From Prosthecobacter sp. (lineage in GTDB: Bacteria; Verrucomicrobiota; Verrucomicrobiia; Verrucomicrobiales; Verrucomicrobiaceae): a DNA stretch of 39,208 nucleotides. A program made the translations under genes and the position numbers. Where the stretch lies: positions 1 through 39,208 of the forward strand of contig JAFMIR010000035.1 in the NCBI GenBank assembly GCA_017853885.1. The letters run 5' to 3'. The notes under the pieces were generated by a model, which did no database searches, was not told the DNA's origin, and saw only the letters and a program-made list of their open reading frames with translations. Below are positions 1-8,402 of the stretch, piece by piece (the first letter of the stretch is position 1; each line of letters starts with the position of its first letter).

Positions 1-423
1 TCGCATGCTTTCAGCGCGCAGGCGGGAGGTGATCCGCCAGGCCTCGATGCCATGTAGCACCCCCGCATACGGAATGCCACTCACCACACGCAAGAGGCGG
101 AGTGCGGGTAAAAAGTGCAGATGCGTGGAGATCACGCAGGCAGGGCGTTCCGCCATGGCATGCCGGCTGGCAGCGGCAGCCATCACATGAGAACGGAACG
201 GAAGGGATACCCCTGCGTAGGAATGCACATCCAGCCTGTCTTCTGCGAGCAAGGGATCATCACCGGCTAGTCGATCATTGCGCACAAAGACACGCAGCCG
301 ACGGTCTGGGAAGCTGTTCAAGAGCGCTCTCACCAAATAACGTGAGAAGGCTTGAATACCTCCAGCGTCATCCCGGATACCCGGTGCCCAAAGATGAATG
401 GGTTGGTTCTTGCTGCTGCTCAT
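1..423 (-). CDS. Glycosyltransferase, GT4-like N-terminal part (partial at left edge)
   Basis: The 141 visible codons encode the N-terminal half of a GT-B-type glycosyltransferase; the C-terminal donor-binding half lies outside the window. The start shows WAPGIRDDAGGIQAFSRYL, the usual GT4 opening in which a Gly-rich loop precedes the first helix. Further on are the Rossmann strand ending in CVISTHLHFLP and the segment YAGVLHGIEAW. The ATG at 423 follows TTGGAGCAGC, a good ribosome binding site, and lies 13 nt after the gmd stop, so it belongs to the polysaccharide operon. It probably transfers a sugar to a lipid-linked glycan at the cytoplasmic membrane. Sugar specificity cannot be read. The fold call is fairly safe; the family is less certain because the EX7E region is missing from view. 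Confidence 0.8.
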   Translation of the reverse strand, partial: MSSSKNQPIHLWAPGIRDDAGGIQAFSRYLVRALLNSFPDRRLRVFVRNDRLAGDDPLLAEDRLDVHSYAGVSLPFRSHVMAAAASRHAMAERPACVISTHLHFLPALRLLRVVSGIPYAGVLHGIEAWRITSRLRAESMR

Positions 424-436
424 GCTGCTCCAATCA

Positions 437-1426
437 TCATTCCACCACTCCCGTTTTTAGCAGGGCCTTATCCGCGTCCACCATTCGGTGAACCATTTCG
501 ACAAAGGTTGTCTCAGGACGCCAACCCAACTCACGTTGGATCTTTGCCGAACAACCGGTCAGCGGCACCGCCTCCTCATCGCGATAAAAGTCTGTGTTCA
601 CCTCCACATGCTTCCGCCAGTCCAGTCCCACATGACTGAATGCGACCTCACACAGTTCTTCCACGCTGTGCAACACGCCGGTGGCGACCACGAAGTCCTC
701 CGGATGGTCGTGGTTGAGGATCGCATGCATCGCCTTCACATAATCCGGCGCATAGCCCCAGTCTCGCCGGGCCTTCAAATTGCCGAGTTGAATTGTGCCG
801 CTGCCTTCAAGCGCGATGCGAGCCACTGCCATGCTGACTTTTCGAGTCACGAACTCCGGCCGACGCCTCGGGCTCTCGTGATTGTAGAGGATGCCCACCC
901 CGCAGAACAGGCCGTAAGCCTCCCGGTAGTTTCGCACCAGATGATAACCCGCCAGCTTGCTGATCCCGTAAGCGCTGCGTGGCATGAACGGTGTCTCCTC
1001 CGTCTGGGGTGCCATGGATGGCCGACCAAACATCTCACTGGTGCCAGCGAAGTATAGCCGGCACCCCGGCTGAAACTCCTGCAAAGCCGCGAGCAGATAG
1101 TGTGTGCTGGCAATGTTGTTTTGAATGGTCTGATAGCCATCCGCCAACCTCTCACCCACAAAACTGGATGCAGCCAAGTGATAGCATTCGTCGAACGGAG
1201 TTTGGGAGATCAAACGGTAAAGACCAGGCAAGTTGTCTAGGCTCACCGCATGCAAATGGCAGCGCTGATAAAGCTCCGGCGGCACATCTCGTAGCAGGTT
1301 GCCCCTGATGTATTCGAGACCCGTCTGGCGCGCCAAACCATGCACCTCGTAGCCAAGGCTGAGAAGATAGTCCGCCAGATAAAAACCGTCCTGCCCAGTG
1401 ATGCCAGTGATGAGTGCTCGTTTCAT
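437..1426 (-). CDS. gmd: GDP-mannose 4,6-dehydratase
   Basis: This 329-residue extended short-chain dehydrogenase converts GDP-D-mannose to GDP-4-keto-6-deoxy-D-mannose, the entry to GDP-fucose, GDP-rhamnose, perosamine and related donors. The NAD(P)-binding loop GITGQDGFYLA is at the N-terminus. TSEMFG carries the catalytic Thr/Ser and Glu, and YGISK is the YxxxK pair. The substrate-site segments YNHESPRR and RRDWGYAPDYV are typical of Gmd and separate it from other 4,6-dehydratases. The length is normal. It sits between a methyltransferase (23 nt gap) and the edge glycosyltransferase. No Fcl/GMER, Rmd or Per partner is in the window, so the final sugar is unknown. Confidence 0.93.
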   Translation of the reverse strand: MKRALITGITGQDGFYLADYLLSLGYEVHGLARQTGLEYIRGNLLRDVPPELYQRCHLHAVSLDNLPGLYRLISQTPFDECYHLAASSFVGERLADGYQTIQNNIASTHYLLAALQEFQPGCRLYFAGTSEMFGRPSMAPQTEETPFMPRSAYGISKLAGYHLVRNYREAYGLFCGVGILYNHESPRRRPEFVTRKVSMAVARIALEGSGTIQLGNLKARRDWGYAPDYVKAMHAILNHDHPEDFVVATGVLHSVEELCEVAFSHVGLDWRKHVEVNTDFYRDEEAVPLTGCSAKIQRELGWRPETTFVEMVHRMVDADKALLKTGVVE

Positions 1427-1449
1427 GGTGAAGCCCTATGAAGATCGCT

Positions 1450-2121
1450 TTATCTTTTTTTTGCCTCGATCAAAAGAGTGTGGGGGGACTCCGGCGAACT
1501 TTCCCATTCGTGAGACATCACCTGGCTGTCAAACATTACCGGATAGCCTGTCTCCGTGATCGGTTTTACAACCCGAATGGCTTGGAATCCTGCTGCGACC
1601 GCGATTTCCTCCAAAAAGCTGGGTGTTAGAATGGTGAGATGTTCCTGCCGACAGAAAACAAAGTTTTCAAGACGCCCGCCGATGGAATGGCGAGCATCAG
1701 GAAAGTCAGAAAACCACGCCGCATTACCCGCCAGATACTCGCGCATCGCTGCGTCACCATTCGGCCCACCCACGCGAATCACGCCTCCTGGCTTGAGCAC
1801 ACGGTAAAGCTCACGAAAGTGCACTGGAAGATTTGGCAAATGCTCGATCACATGATGCGAGTAGATCGCGTCGATGGATTCATCACGGAAAGGAAGGTGC
1901 TTCGAGATATCCGACCAGACATCACACTTCGCGGTAAACATGTTCGCATCCACATTGATCCAGCCGTGGAGGTAATGACGCTGCCCGGGGCCGAGTTGCA
2001 CGCGGATCGTGCCCCCATTTCGGGAGGGTGGCGAGCGAAATGCTTCATACAAGGCCCCGTTCATTTGCATCAGCGGCCCAGCGATACGGTAAAAGAGATT
2101 TTTGGCCTGTCGTGTGAGCAT
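1450..2121 (-). CDS. Class I SAM-dependent methyltransferase (Methyltransf_11-like)
   Basis: A 223-residue protein with the features of small Rossmann-fold methyltransferases used on sugars. A shortened motif I (VQLGPG) is followed by the acidic strand NVDAN, then DAIYSHHVIEHLP and LYRVLKPGGVIRVGGPNG, the usual motif IV to post-motif II region. No membrane segment is visible, so it should act in the cytoplasm on a nucleotide sugar or lipid-linked glycan. It starts 12 nt after the stop of an FkbM-type methyltransferase and precedes gmd, which suggests that the two methyltransferases decorate the same repeat unit. The methylated position cannot be deduced. Confidence 0.82.
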   Translation of the reverse strand: MLTRQAKNLFYRIAGPLMQMNGALYEAFRSPPSRNGGTIRVQLGPGQRHYLHGWINVDANMFTAKCDVWSDISKHLPFRDESIDAIYSHHVIEHLPNLPVHFRELYRVLKPGGVIRVGGPNGDAAMREYLAGNAAWFSDFPDARHSIGGRLENFVFCRQEHLTILTPSFLEEIAVAAGFQAIRVVKPITETGYPVMFDSQVMSHEWESSPESPHTLLIEAKKR

Positions 2122-2133
2122 GATTTTTGAGAA

Positions 2134-2904
2134 TTAGCATGGACGCTCGCACCAAACCGCACCGCCCCAGATGGGCAAACGTCTGGCTTCAAGAGACTCG
2201 CCCAGCGCCACAACTTGGTAGCCTAATTCATTTTGGAGCTTCTGAAAAGCAAGCCACTCGGGTGCATCGGCGCTGCTAGCGTGAACTTCCAAGTAGATTG
2301 CCGGCCCGTGTTCCCGCAAAGTCTGTATGGCACCCTGCAATACTTCCGCACCACTTCCCTCCACATCGATTTTCAGAACATGGGGCACAGGCTGGCCTGC
2401 GGCCACCAATTGATCAATCGTGTCACATTGGACTTGTACCTTAACCAGTGTTTCCCAAGATTCCAAAAGCGTAATACGGTCCGAAAAAGTACCTTGGGTA
2501 TGGTCGGTTTCATGAAAAGTAAACTCTCTGGGTTGATTGTCCGCCGCGAGCGCAAGTTTGAAGGGCTGCACATTGGCCGCAAAGTCGTTCAGCCGCAGAT
2601 TCCGTTCGAGAAGATCAAAATTGGCAGGAGCAGGCTCAAATGAAAGCACCTTCCCAGCAGACCCGACAAACTTGGAAAAATACAAAGCCATCTGGCCGCG
2701 GTTTGCACCCACATCATACACCACCATGCCCGGTCTCACCTTGGCTGCCAAAAAACCTTGGTTCATGACTTCGTGCCCCCAAGCATACGTTGCACCCATG
2801 CCGGGGGAGACCACAAAACGTGCCCCGCGGATGGCCCCTCGCCGCACCCTGCGCACCGAGCCGTGAGGGTAAAGAAGGCGGATGATCTTTTGTTTCAGTG
2901 ACAT
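2134..2904 (-). CDS. FkbM-family methyltransferase
   Basis: A 256-residue SAM-dependent O-methyltransferase of the FkbM family, common in polysaccharide loci. Diagnostic stretches are VVYDVGANRGQMALYFS (motif I), LSFEPAPANFDLLERNL and VLKIDVEGSGAEVLQGA. I chose the ATG at 2904 (MSLKQKII) because it gives a 10-nt overlap with the preceding glycosyltransferase stop. A longer reading frame to 3108 would run deep into that gene and adds an unrelated Arg/Ser-rich segment. It lies between a GT2 glycosyltransferase and another methyltransferase. It probably methylates a sugar hydroxyl; the acceptor is unknown. Confidence 0.88.
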   Translation of the reverse strand: MSLKQKIIRLLYPHGSVRRVRRGAIRGARFVVSPGMGATYAWGHEVMNQGFLAAKVRPGMVVYDVGANRGQMALYFSKFVGSAGKVLSFEPAPANFDLLERNLRLNDFAANVQPFKLALAADNQPREFTFHETDHTQGTFSDRITLLESWETLVKVQVQCDTIDQLVAAGQPVPHVLKIDVEGSGAEVLQGAIQTLREHGPAIYLEVHASSADAPEWLAFQKLQNELGYQVVALGESLEARRLPIWGGAVWCERPC

Positions 2905-3815
2905 GCCGTTTGAGCTGGGATGGTGGCGTCTTTCAATGGCCGAGGACGAAGACGCAGGAAAAACCAGCTCACTAGAGCGGCATACGTAACGCGGGCGATC
3001 TCCGCGCGATGAGCGGCGAGGTGGGAGGGAATCATCTGCAGGCCAGTCCACACACCCTGAGACCAGCCGAAACTCAACACGTAAAGCACCCGGCGCAGCA
3101 CTTGCCAAAGACCCATTGGCCAGAGCAGCACGGGGTAACGCAGGTAGGGTAGCAGGGCCATATTCGCAATCACCGTGGCGTTGACTCGCGCGGTTACGTC
3201 CACGGGAAGCGGCTTGTCATGCTTCACATGCAACTGCGGGTCATGCACAATCAAGCCACCAAGGGCATGCAGTTGCAGGCTGATGTCTGTCTCCTCCATG
3301 CCATACGCAATAGGCAAGGGCACAAAGCCACGGGTGCGCGCATGCCAACTTTTGCGGAAGACACATCCGCAACCCGAGCTGACCGCAATCGCATGCGGCC
3401 CGAGCATCTCTTTCTCGAAGTCTTGGCTCGCTGCGCTGTACATCGCCGCGCCTGGAAACTCTTGGAACAGACGCAGCACGCGCGCAAAGTAGTCAGGCTG
3501 CTCAGGGAAAGAATCATCGTCAAAATTGGCGACCAGTTCGTGCTTGGCCGCCGCGATGAGGCGATTCCGTGCCCCTCCAGGCCCAATGAGGTGATCACTC
3601 ACCAAAAGCTGAATTTCTGGATGCTGCCAACGCAGGACCTCAAGAATCTCCGGGTTGCCACCATCCACGTGGACGAGGATCTCTTCCGGCGCAGGTTCAC
3701 AGCACTGGATGATGGAGATCGTCTTAAGCAAGGCCTCAAGCCGCTCAAAAGCGGGCACAATGGCCGTGATGGGACAGTAGGACCGTTTGGTAGAAGCTGG
3801 AAATGCGCTCAACAA
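2895..3815 (-). CDS. GT2-family glycosyltransferase
   Basis: A 306-residue GT-A-fold transferase. The N-terminal strand ITAIVPAFERLEALLKTI is the GT2 nucleotide-binding start, and GPGGARNRLIAAAKHELVA leads into the metal-binding acidic motif NFDDDS. GMEETDISLQLHALGG resembles the ED motif that holds the catalytic base. C-terminal hydrophobic stretches around residues 220-265 may lie on the membrane. The only usable start in frame is TTG at 3815, since an in-frame stop lies just upstream and no clear ribosome binding site is visible, so the start is uncertain. Its end overlaps the FkbM gene by 10 nt. Expected role: addition of one sugar to the lipid-linked repeat unit. Confidence 0.85.
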   Translation of the reverse strand: MLSAFPASTKRSYCPITAIVPAFERLEALLKTISIIQCCEPAPEEILVHVDGGNPEILEVLRWQHPEIQLLVSDHLIGPGGARNRLIAAAKHELVANFDDDSFPEQPDYFARVLRLFQEFPGAAMYSAASQDFEKEMLGPHAIAVSSGCGCVFRKSWHARTRGFVPLPIAYGMEETDISLQLHALGGLIVHDPQLHVKHDKPLPVDVTARVNATVIANMALLPYLRYPVLLWPMGLWQVLRRVLYVLSFGWSQGVWTGLQMIPSHLAAHRAEIARVTYAALVSWFFLRLRPRPLKDATIPAQTACH

Positions 3816-3842
3816 CGGATCAAAAAAGAATAGGCCTATGGA

Positions 3843-5279
3843 TCAATTCGTGCCAGGTGACAATTTCGGCGCATGAATGGGAGTCATCGGCTGACGAGTG
3901 TAACGGCGCTTTACCAAGGGCTCCAGAAGCATGGAGAAAGCCAGACCGTGCACCGCAAAAAGAAGGATGTTGGCCGTGTGATTGTAAATCACGCCCATGA
4001 GCATATAAGGGGTGCTAATCAAAGCCGCCATCAGCAGGATCGGGCTGTAAACCGGATCACGGCATTGAAAAAACACCTTCCAAACAGACAGTAGTAAAAT
4101 GATTCGCAACATATACCACGCGATAGCCGAGATGGGTCCGACCTCGGCAATGATCTGCCCCACTTCCTGATCGTACACCGGACATTTGTTTTTGGCTGGA
4201 GGGATCTTTAAGCCACGTCGCATGCCGTCTGAAGCAGGGTGTGCCATCCCGATCCCGAAACCCGTGATACCCCCGTCTTTCAGAGACTGCTGGATGGACC
4301 ACAGAGGGTGCTGCACAGCCCGGAAAGCAATGTTGTCATTGGATACCTTGGCTCGGGTGGAGAACATGAAATAAGCCTCGTAGAAAAAATAGGAACCAGC
4401 CATGGCGCAGGAAACCAACCCAACAACCAGAATGGAAGTGAAGTTTTTGGAGGCCACTAGCCTGCCCGTCATGGAAGCCAGCAAATAACCAGCGATGATG
4501 AGCACCATCGTGTACATGGAAGAGCGGGAGCCATTCATCAACGAATTAGCAGCCAGCAGCGGAAGGGTGATGAAGGTGATCACCCACTTGTGACGTGTCT
4601 GCGGTATGGCCAGCAGCGCGATGCACAGCGTGGAGAAAAAGATGATGAAAGTGCTGTGCCCGGTAATGTAGGAAAATGTGCCGGTGATGCGCACTTTTTC
4701 TCCGAAGCCAAAGCCACTAATGTTCTCAGCCGAGCTTTGCGCGTAGACATTCAACGGACTCGCCGAGCCAGCACGGAACTGTAAGACACCTAAAACGCAG
4801 ATTGGAATCGCCAGCATCGAAAACCAAGTTAACTGCCGCACCATCTCATCCCTCGTTCGGAAAAGATAGGGCATCATGAAGACCAATGGCACGTAGTAGA
4901 GATAAATTTTCAGGCCGTAGAGAGCCAAGATGGAGGAACCAATGTTGGTATTCAGCGCAGGAGGCACCAGCAACACTCCCAGCACGCAAATCAGCAAGAC
5001 AGGCAGATTGAGCCGGTAAGCACGCACATCCAGATCTGGAGAAATCATGAATTTCAAATAGGCCCCAAAAAGAAAGATGTCTTTGAGGAAGTAGGCTAGC
5101 TCTTGAGCACCTGGCATCACCCACTTGCGAATAGCCCCTTCGAACAGAGCAATCACCAAGGCTATCTTCACCGCCATACGCCAGTTGGAGTAAGACCATA
5201 GGGCCACTACCGAGGCTGCAATCAAGCCATAGGTGGCCAATTCCATCCCAGTCATTTTGGCGGCAAAAAACAAGCTCAT
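3843..5279 (-). CDS. O-antigen polymerase/ligase-like membrane protein (Wzy-like)
   Basis: A 478-residue, very hydrophobic protein with roughly eleven or twelve predicted membrane segments and a long periplasmic loop around residues 310-380, the architecture of Wzy polymerases and WaaL-type ligases. The short motif EGAIRKW after the second helix is typical of a Wzy-like group in exopolysaccharide loci, and Arg/Gly residues in GFGIGMAHP lie in the big loop. Such proteins polymerise or transfer undecaprenyl-linked repeat units on the periplasmic face. A Wzx-type flippase is encoded in the same operon, which favours a Wzx/Wzy pathway. The start is the first ATG; MTGMEL eight codons later is an alternative. 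Confidence 0.8.
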   Translation of the reverse strand: MSLFFAAKMTGMELATYGLIAASVVALWSYSNWRMAVKIALVIALFEGAIRKWVMPGAQELAYFLKDIFLFGAYLKFMISPDLDVRAYRLNLPVLLICVLGVLLVPPALNTNIGSSILALYGLKIYLYYVPLVFMMPYLFRTRDEMVRQLTWFSMLAIPICVLGVLQFRAGSASPLNVYAQSSAENISGFGFGEKVRITGTFSYITGHSTFIIFFSTLCIALLAIPQTRHKWVITFITLPLLAANSLMNGSRSSMYTMVLIIAGYLLASMTGRLVASKNFTSILVVGLVSCAMAGSYFFYEAYFMFSTRAKVSNDNIAFRAVQHPLWSIQQSLKDGGITGFGIGMAHPASDGMRRGLKIPPAKNKCPVYDQEVGQIIAEVGPISAIAWYMLRIILLLSVWKVFFQCRDPVYSPILLMAALISTPYMLMGVIYNHTANILLFAVHGLAFSMLLEPLVKRRYTRQPMTPIHAPKLSPGTN

Positions 5280-5346
5280 CGGATGGTAAGAAAGAGAAAC
5301 AGATTAAGGTAGCATGGTGGCGGGATACAAACCAAAGGCAAGCTGT

Positions 5347-6402
5347 TCACCGGTTCGTTGGATGCCTCAAACCGGCGGCACTCAGCACTTGTTCGATCTT
5401 CTCCGCATAGGACCCGAGGGAAAACTCCGCACGACGTGCAACGGATTGATTGGCACAGGCCTGCAAATGATCGTAAGTAAACATCCATTCAATCTTGGCG
5501 GTCAAATCCTCGACATCAAAGCGTCGAAAGCAGCAACCGGCTTCTCCGATGGCCTCCACCATGGCGCCTTGATCGGAGGCAATCACCGGTAGTCCACAGG
5601 TGATAGCCTCCGCAATAACCAAAGGATTGCCTTCCGTATGTGTCGAGGATGGCACGACCAACAGACGGGCTTTTCGATAAGCTTGAATCAATGCCCCCCG
5701 ATCCAATCGGCCGAGCATCTGAATGGGGATCTGACACCTCGAGGCCTCTTCGACCAACTGCGCTTGATGCTCGCCTTCACCAGCAAAAGCCACCTGAAGC
5801 GGCAGTCGGTCGCGCATTTGATCAATAGCCTTCAAAAGATGGAAAATGCCTTTTCCGTCAATCAGCCTGCCCACAAACAAAAGATCATACTCTTTGTCAC
5901 ATACTGCAGACTGATCCACAAGTTGCAGCAGTTCCGCATCAATCGGATTCGGCACAGCAAGGCACTTTTTACCCGGTAACAACTTTTCGAGATGCGCTTT
6001 CGCAAAGCGACTGACCGTCACATGCAGCGTCGCCCGTGCGGCCAAAAAGTGCCGCAGCCACGCTCCCGGGCCACGTTCATTCTGACGCACGAACAGATCT
6101 GACGACTGGTAGATGGGTATATAGCTTTTGGCGAAAAACAGCGCTGGAAGGCACACCTTGACGGAGATGCCACCATTCAAAAAAACCAGATCCGCTTTCA
6201 CCACTTCGCCAAGGATTTGCAGCCAACTAGTCGTGCGAATCACGCGAAAGGAAAAATCCCGCGAATCCTCCTCCAAAGTCTCGGTTAACAGCGTAACCGA
6301 ATGTCCACGTTCAGTGAGAAACCGGCAGAGAGTGAAGGTATTTCGTTCCAACCCTCCCATGACTGGGAAGAAAGTACGGGAGTAAACGAGAATGCGGCTC
6401 AT
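5347..6402 (-). CDS. GT4-family glycosyltransferase
   Basis: A 351-residue GT-B retaining glycosyltransferase. The N-terminus MSRILVYSRTFFPVMGGLERNT has the GT4 Gly-Gly loop, LLFVGRLIDGKGIFHLLKAI begins the donor domain, and EGNPLVIAEAITCGLPVIAS holds an intact EX7E motif for the nucleotide diphosphate sugar. The ATG at 6402 overlaps the preceding methyltransferase stop as ATGA; a frame opening six codons earlier is less likely. The stop is followed by 67 nt before the Wzy-like gene. Probably a cytoplasmic, membrane-associated enzyme of repeat-unit assembly. Confidence 0.9.
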   Translation of the reverse strand: MSRILVYSRTFFPVMGGLERNTFTLCRFLTERGHSVTLLTETLEEDSRDFSFRVIRTTSWLQILGEVVKADLVFLNGGISVKVCLPALFFAKSYIPIYQSSDLFVRQNERGPGAWLRHFLAARATLHVTVSRFAKAHLEKLLPGKKCLAVPNPIDAELLQLVDQSAVCDKEYDLLFVGRLIDGKGIFHLLKAIDQMRDRLPLQVAFAGEGEHQAQLVEEASRCQIPIQMLGRLDRGALIQAYRKARLLVVPSSTHTEGNPLVIAEAITCGLPVIASDQGAMVEAIGEAGCCFRRFDVEDLTAKIEWMFTYDHLQACANQSVARRAEFSLGSYAEKIEQVLSAAGLRHPTNR

Positions 6403-7082
6403 GCCTTGGGTTTGATACAAACGACGGCGATGTTGTCACTAAACCAGCGGCCTTTGAAAAAGGGCAACACTGACTGCCATTTCACGCTCGGCGCTTTGGG
6501 AATGCCGCCGATATTAGAAAACTCGAATGACACAGGGCCAAAACCGGCCTCCTTCGCGATGCGCTCGAAGTCTTTGCGCACCAGCGCCGTGATGTGCGCT
6601 GGGTAGCAGTTGTCCGAAAAATAGGCGAAATGCCCAGCCAGCAGCAGCGCGGACAGAGAGCGTATGCTTTCCTGGTTCGGCGTGGTCACGATAAGCAGAC
6701 CGCCTGGCTTCAATAGACGGAAGAGATCGCGATAGGTGGCCCTCGGGTTTTCGAGATGTTCAATTACTTCGGATGAGACGATCGCATCAAACGAGCCGTC
6801 AGGTGATGGCAATGTGTTGTTCAAATCCCCCTGAATCCAGCCAATCTCCGACTTCAGTTCAGGCGGACGTGGCAGAATGTCCGCCGCCCACATCTCGGCA
6901 TGCGGAAACGCTTCGTGAAGGATGCCGGGAAGCGTTCCGATACCTGAGCCGTAGTCGAGAACCTTGCCATTCAGACCGCGTTCACGGCAGATGCGCAGCA
7001 CCAGGTCGTAAACCGGCCTGGCGCTGATTCCGCAGGTGATCTCAGCGGCTTTCAGGCGATAGGCTTCGAGGTCGTTGTTCAT
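6399..7082 (-). CDS. Class I SAM-dependent methyltransferase
   Basis: A 227-residue Rossmann-fold methyltransferase. Motif I is VLDYGSGIGTLPGIL at about residues 40-54, followed by AADILPRPP, IVSSEVIEHLENP and LFRLLKPGGLLIVTTPNQES. This pattern is shared by UbiG-like and sugar methyltransferases. It is coupled by an ATGA overlap to a GT4 glycosyltransferase and lies 15 nt downstream of another, so its substrate is most likely the sugar added by a neighbour. The fold call is firm; the acceptor is not known. Confidence 0.88.
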   Translation of the reverse strand: MNNDLEAYRLKAAEITCGISARPVYDLVLRICRERGLNGKVLDYGSGIGTLPGILHEAFPHAEMWAADILPRPPELKSEIGWIQGDLNNTLPSPDGSFDAIVSSEVIEHLENPRATYRDLFRLLKPGGLLIVTTPNQESIRSLSALLLAGHFAYFSDNCYPAHITALVRKDFERIAKEAGFGPVSFEFSNIGGIPKAPSVKWQSVLPFFKGRWFSDNIAVVCIKPKA

Positions 7083-7097
7083 CGGGCAAAGAAGGGT

Positions 7098-8309
7098 TCA
7101 CTTGAGCAGAGAGCGATAAAGACCGCGGATATTCCGGCGGTAAGTTTCCGGGCCAAATTGGGTAGCAAAGGCTTTGGCCACTGCCGCATGCTCGACCACG
7201 AGAGAACGGTTCTCGGCATACATCAGGAGACGAATGGCCAGGGCCTCCGAGTTCATCGGTGGCACCCTCCAGGACAGATCAGGCACGGGAGCGCCGCAGT
7301 TGTCCGTCACAATAACCGGCAGCCCACAGGCCATCGCCTCAAGTGACACAAACCCGAAGCTGTCTGCCACCGAGGGCAGCACCAACACGTCATGTCGCGC
7401 ATAGGTCTGGCGCAGTTCAGCTTTGGTCTGCGGATCGAGTATCTCAATCGAATCAGCAGAGCCGCGCAAATGTGACTCGCACTCCGGATGACGTGGCCCC
7501 ACCAAGGTCAACTTCACCGCCCTGCCGCACATCTTGAGCGCCTCCATCAAAAAGGGTATGCCTTTGCGAAGATTGATCGAACCCACAAACAGCAGGCGAA
7601 GCGGTTGCGAGCTATCTGTCTCCTTCACTGGTTCATCACGATGCCAAAGCGCAGGATCGACCCACAAAGGACATTGAAACAGGCATTCGTCCGGAAAGCC
7701 GCCACGAAGGAAGCTTCGGCGATGCACATCGGAATAGATAAGAATCTTTTCCGCTAGTTCATACTCACGACGCTTGCGCTCGGCCATGCCGGGCAGGTCG
7801 GGGGCAAGCTTCACTGCCATACCTGCTCGCTCGCCAGCCTCCTGCAGCACCTCTTCCAGGAAAGTCGGGTGAAGCTGTGGACAGTCATGAACGCGGATCA
7901 CGCCCATTCGTCGGGCTGTTTCAAACAAGTGCAGATCACAGGTCTCGCCACCCACGATCACTTTCGGCGGGTTCTTGTCCAGCTTGCGGGCGGCCCAACG
8001 ATCAAAGGCATCATTCACCGTGAGCCAGTCATTGGCACGTCGGGGGTTCAACTTATCCCGCAGGGCTTTCATCAGCAGCGGCCAAGGATGCTCCACCGCT
8101 TTTTCTGGTGGAAATCCCTGCACCTTGCGGCTCGCCAGCGCCTTCTGGCCGATCACATGCCCCAGATGATGCCCCCACTTGCCCGGCGCGTTGTAAATGG
8201 AGCAATAGAAAGCCTGTAAAACGCCTTCCTCATGCGCCGCGAGCGCCAGTTGGTAAGCCTGATGCACCCCGCTGTAAGCCACGCACAAACTGTTTTCTAT
8301 TTCAGACAT
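7098..8309 (-). CDS. GT4-like glycosyltransferase with altered EX7E motif
   Basis: A 403-residue GT-B protein. The C-terminal donor domain begins at LRLLFVGSINLRKGIPFLMEAL and continues to VLVLPSVADSFGFVSLEAMACGLPVIVT. In the usual EX7E pair the first Glu is replaced by Asp (D-SFGFVSL-E); the second Glu is kept. The N-terminal half contains VIVGGETCDLHLFETARRMG and a long charged helix before the linker. The gene follows an unusually long operon gap of 93 nt, in which I see no convincing promoter, and precedes a methyltransferase by 15 nt. The Asp replacement is conservative, so activity is likely retained. Confidence 0.86.
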   Translation of the reverse strand: MSEIENSLCVAYSGVHQAYQLALAAHEEGVLQAFYCSIYNAPGKWGHHLGHVIGQKALASRKVQGFPPEKAVEHPWPLLMKALRDKLNPRRANDWLTVNDAFDRWAARKLDKNPPKVIVGGETCDLHLFETARRMGVIRVHDCPQLHPTFLEEVLQEAGERAGMAVKLAPDLPGMAERKRREYELAEKILIYSDVHRRSFLRGGFPDECLFQCPLWVDPALWHRDEPVKETDSSQPLRLLFVGSINLRKGIPFLMEALKMCGRAVKLTLVGPRHPECESHLRGSADSIEILDPQTKAELRQTYARHDVLVLPSVADSFGFVSLEAMACGLPVIVTDNCGAPVPDLSWRVPPMNSEALAIRLLMYAENRSLVVEHAAVAKAFATQFGPETYRRNIRGLYRSLLK

Positions 8310-8402
8310 TACGCAATGACGCTATGCAGCAGCACTCAAGCTAACATTTGCTCCGGTATTGGGCTGGCAGGGCAACCTAGTTTGATGGTTCACCCAATTC
8401 AT

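Noticed and set aside
8310..8402. Possible internal promoter in the 93-nt operon gap
   Set aside because: No pair of -35 and -10 like boxes with acceptable spacing was found on the minus strand.
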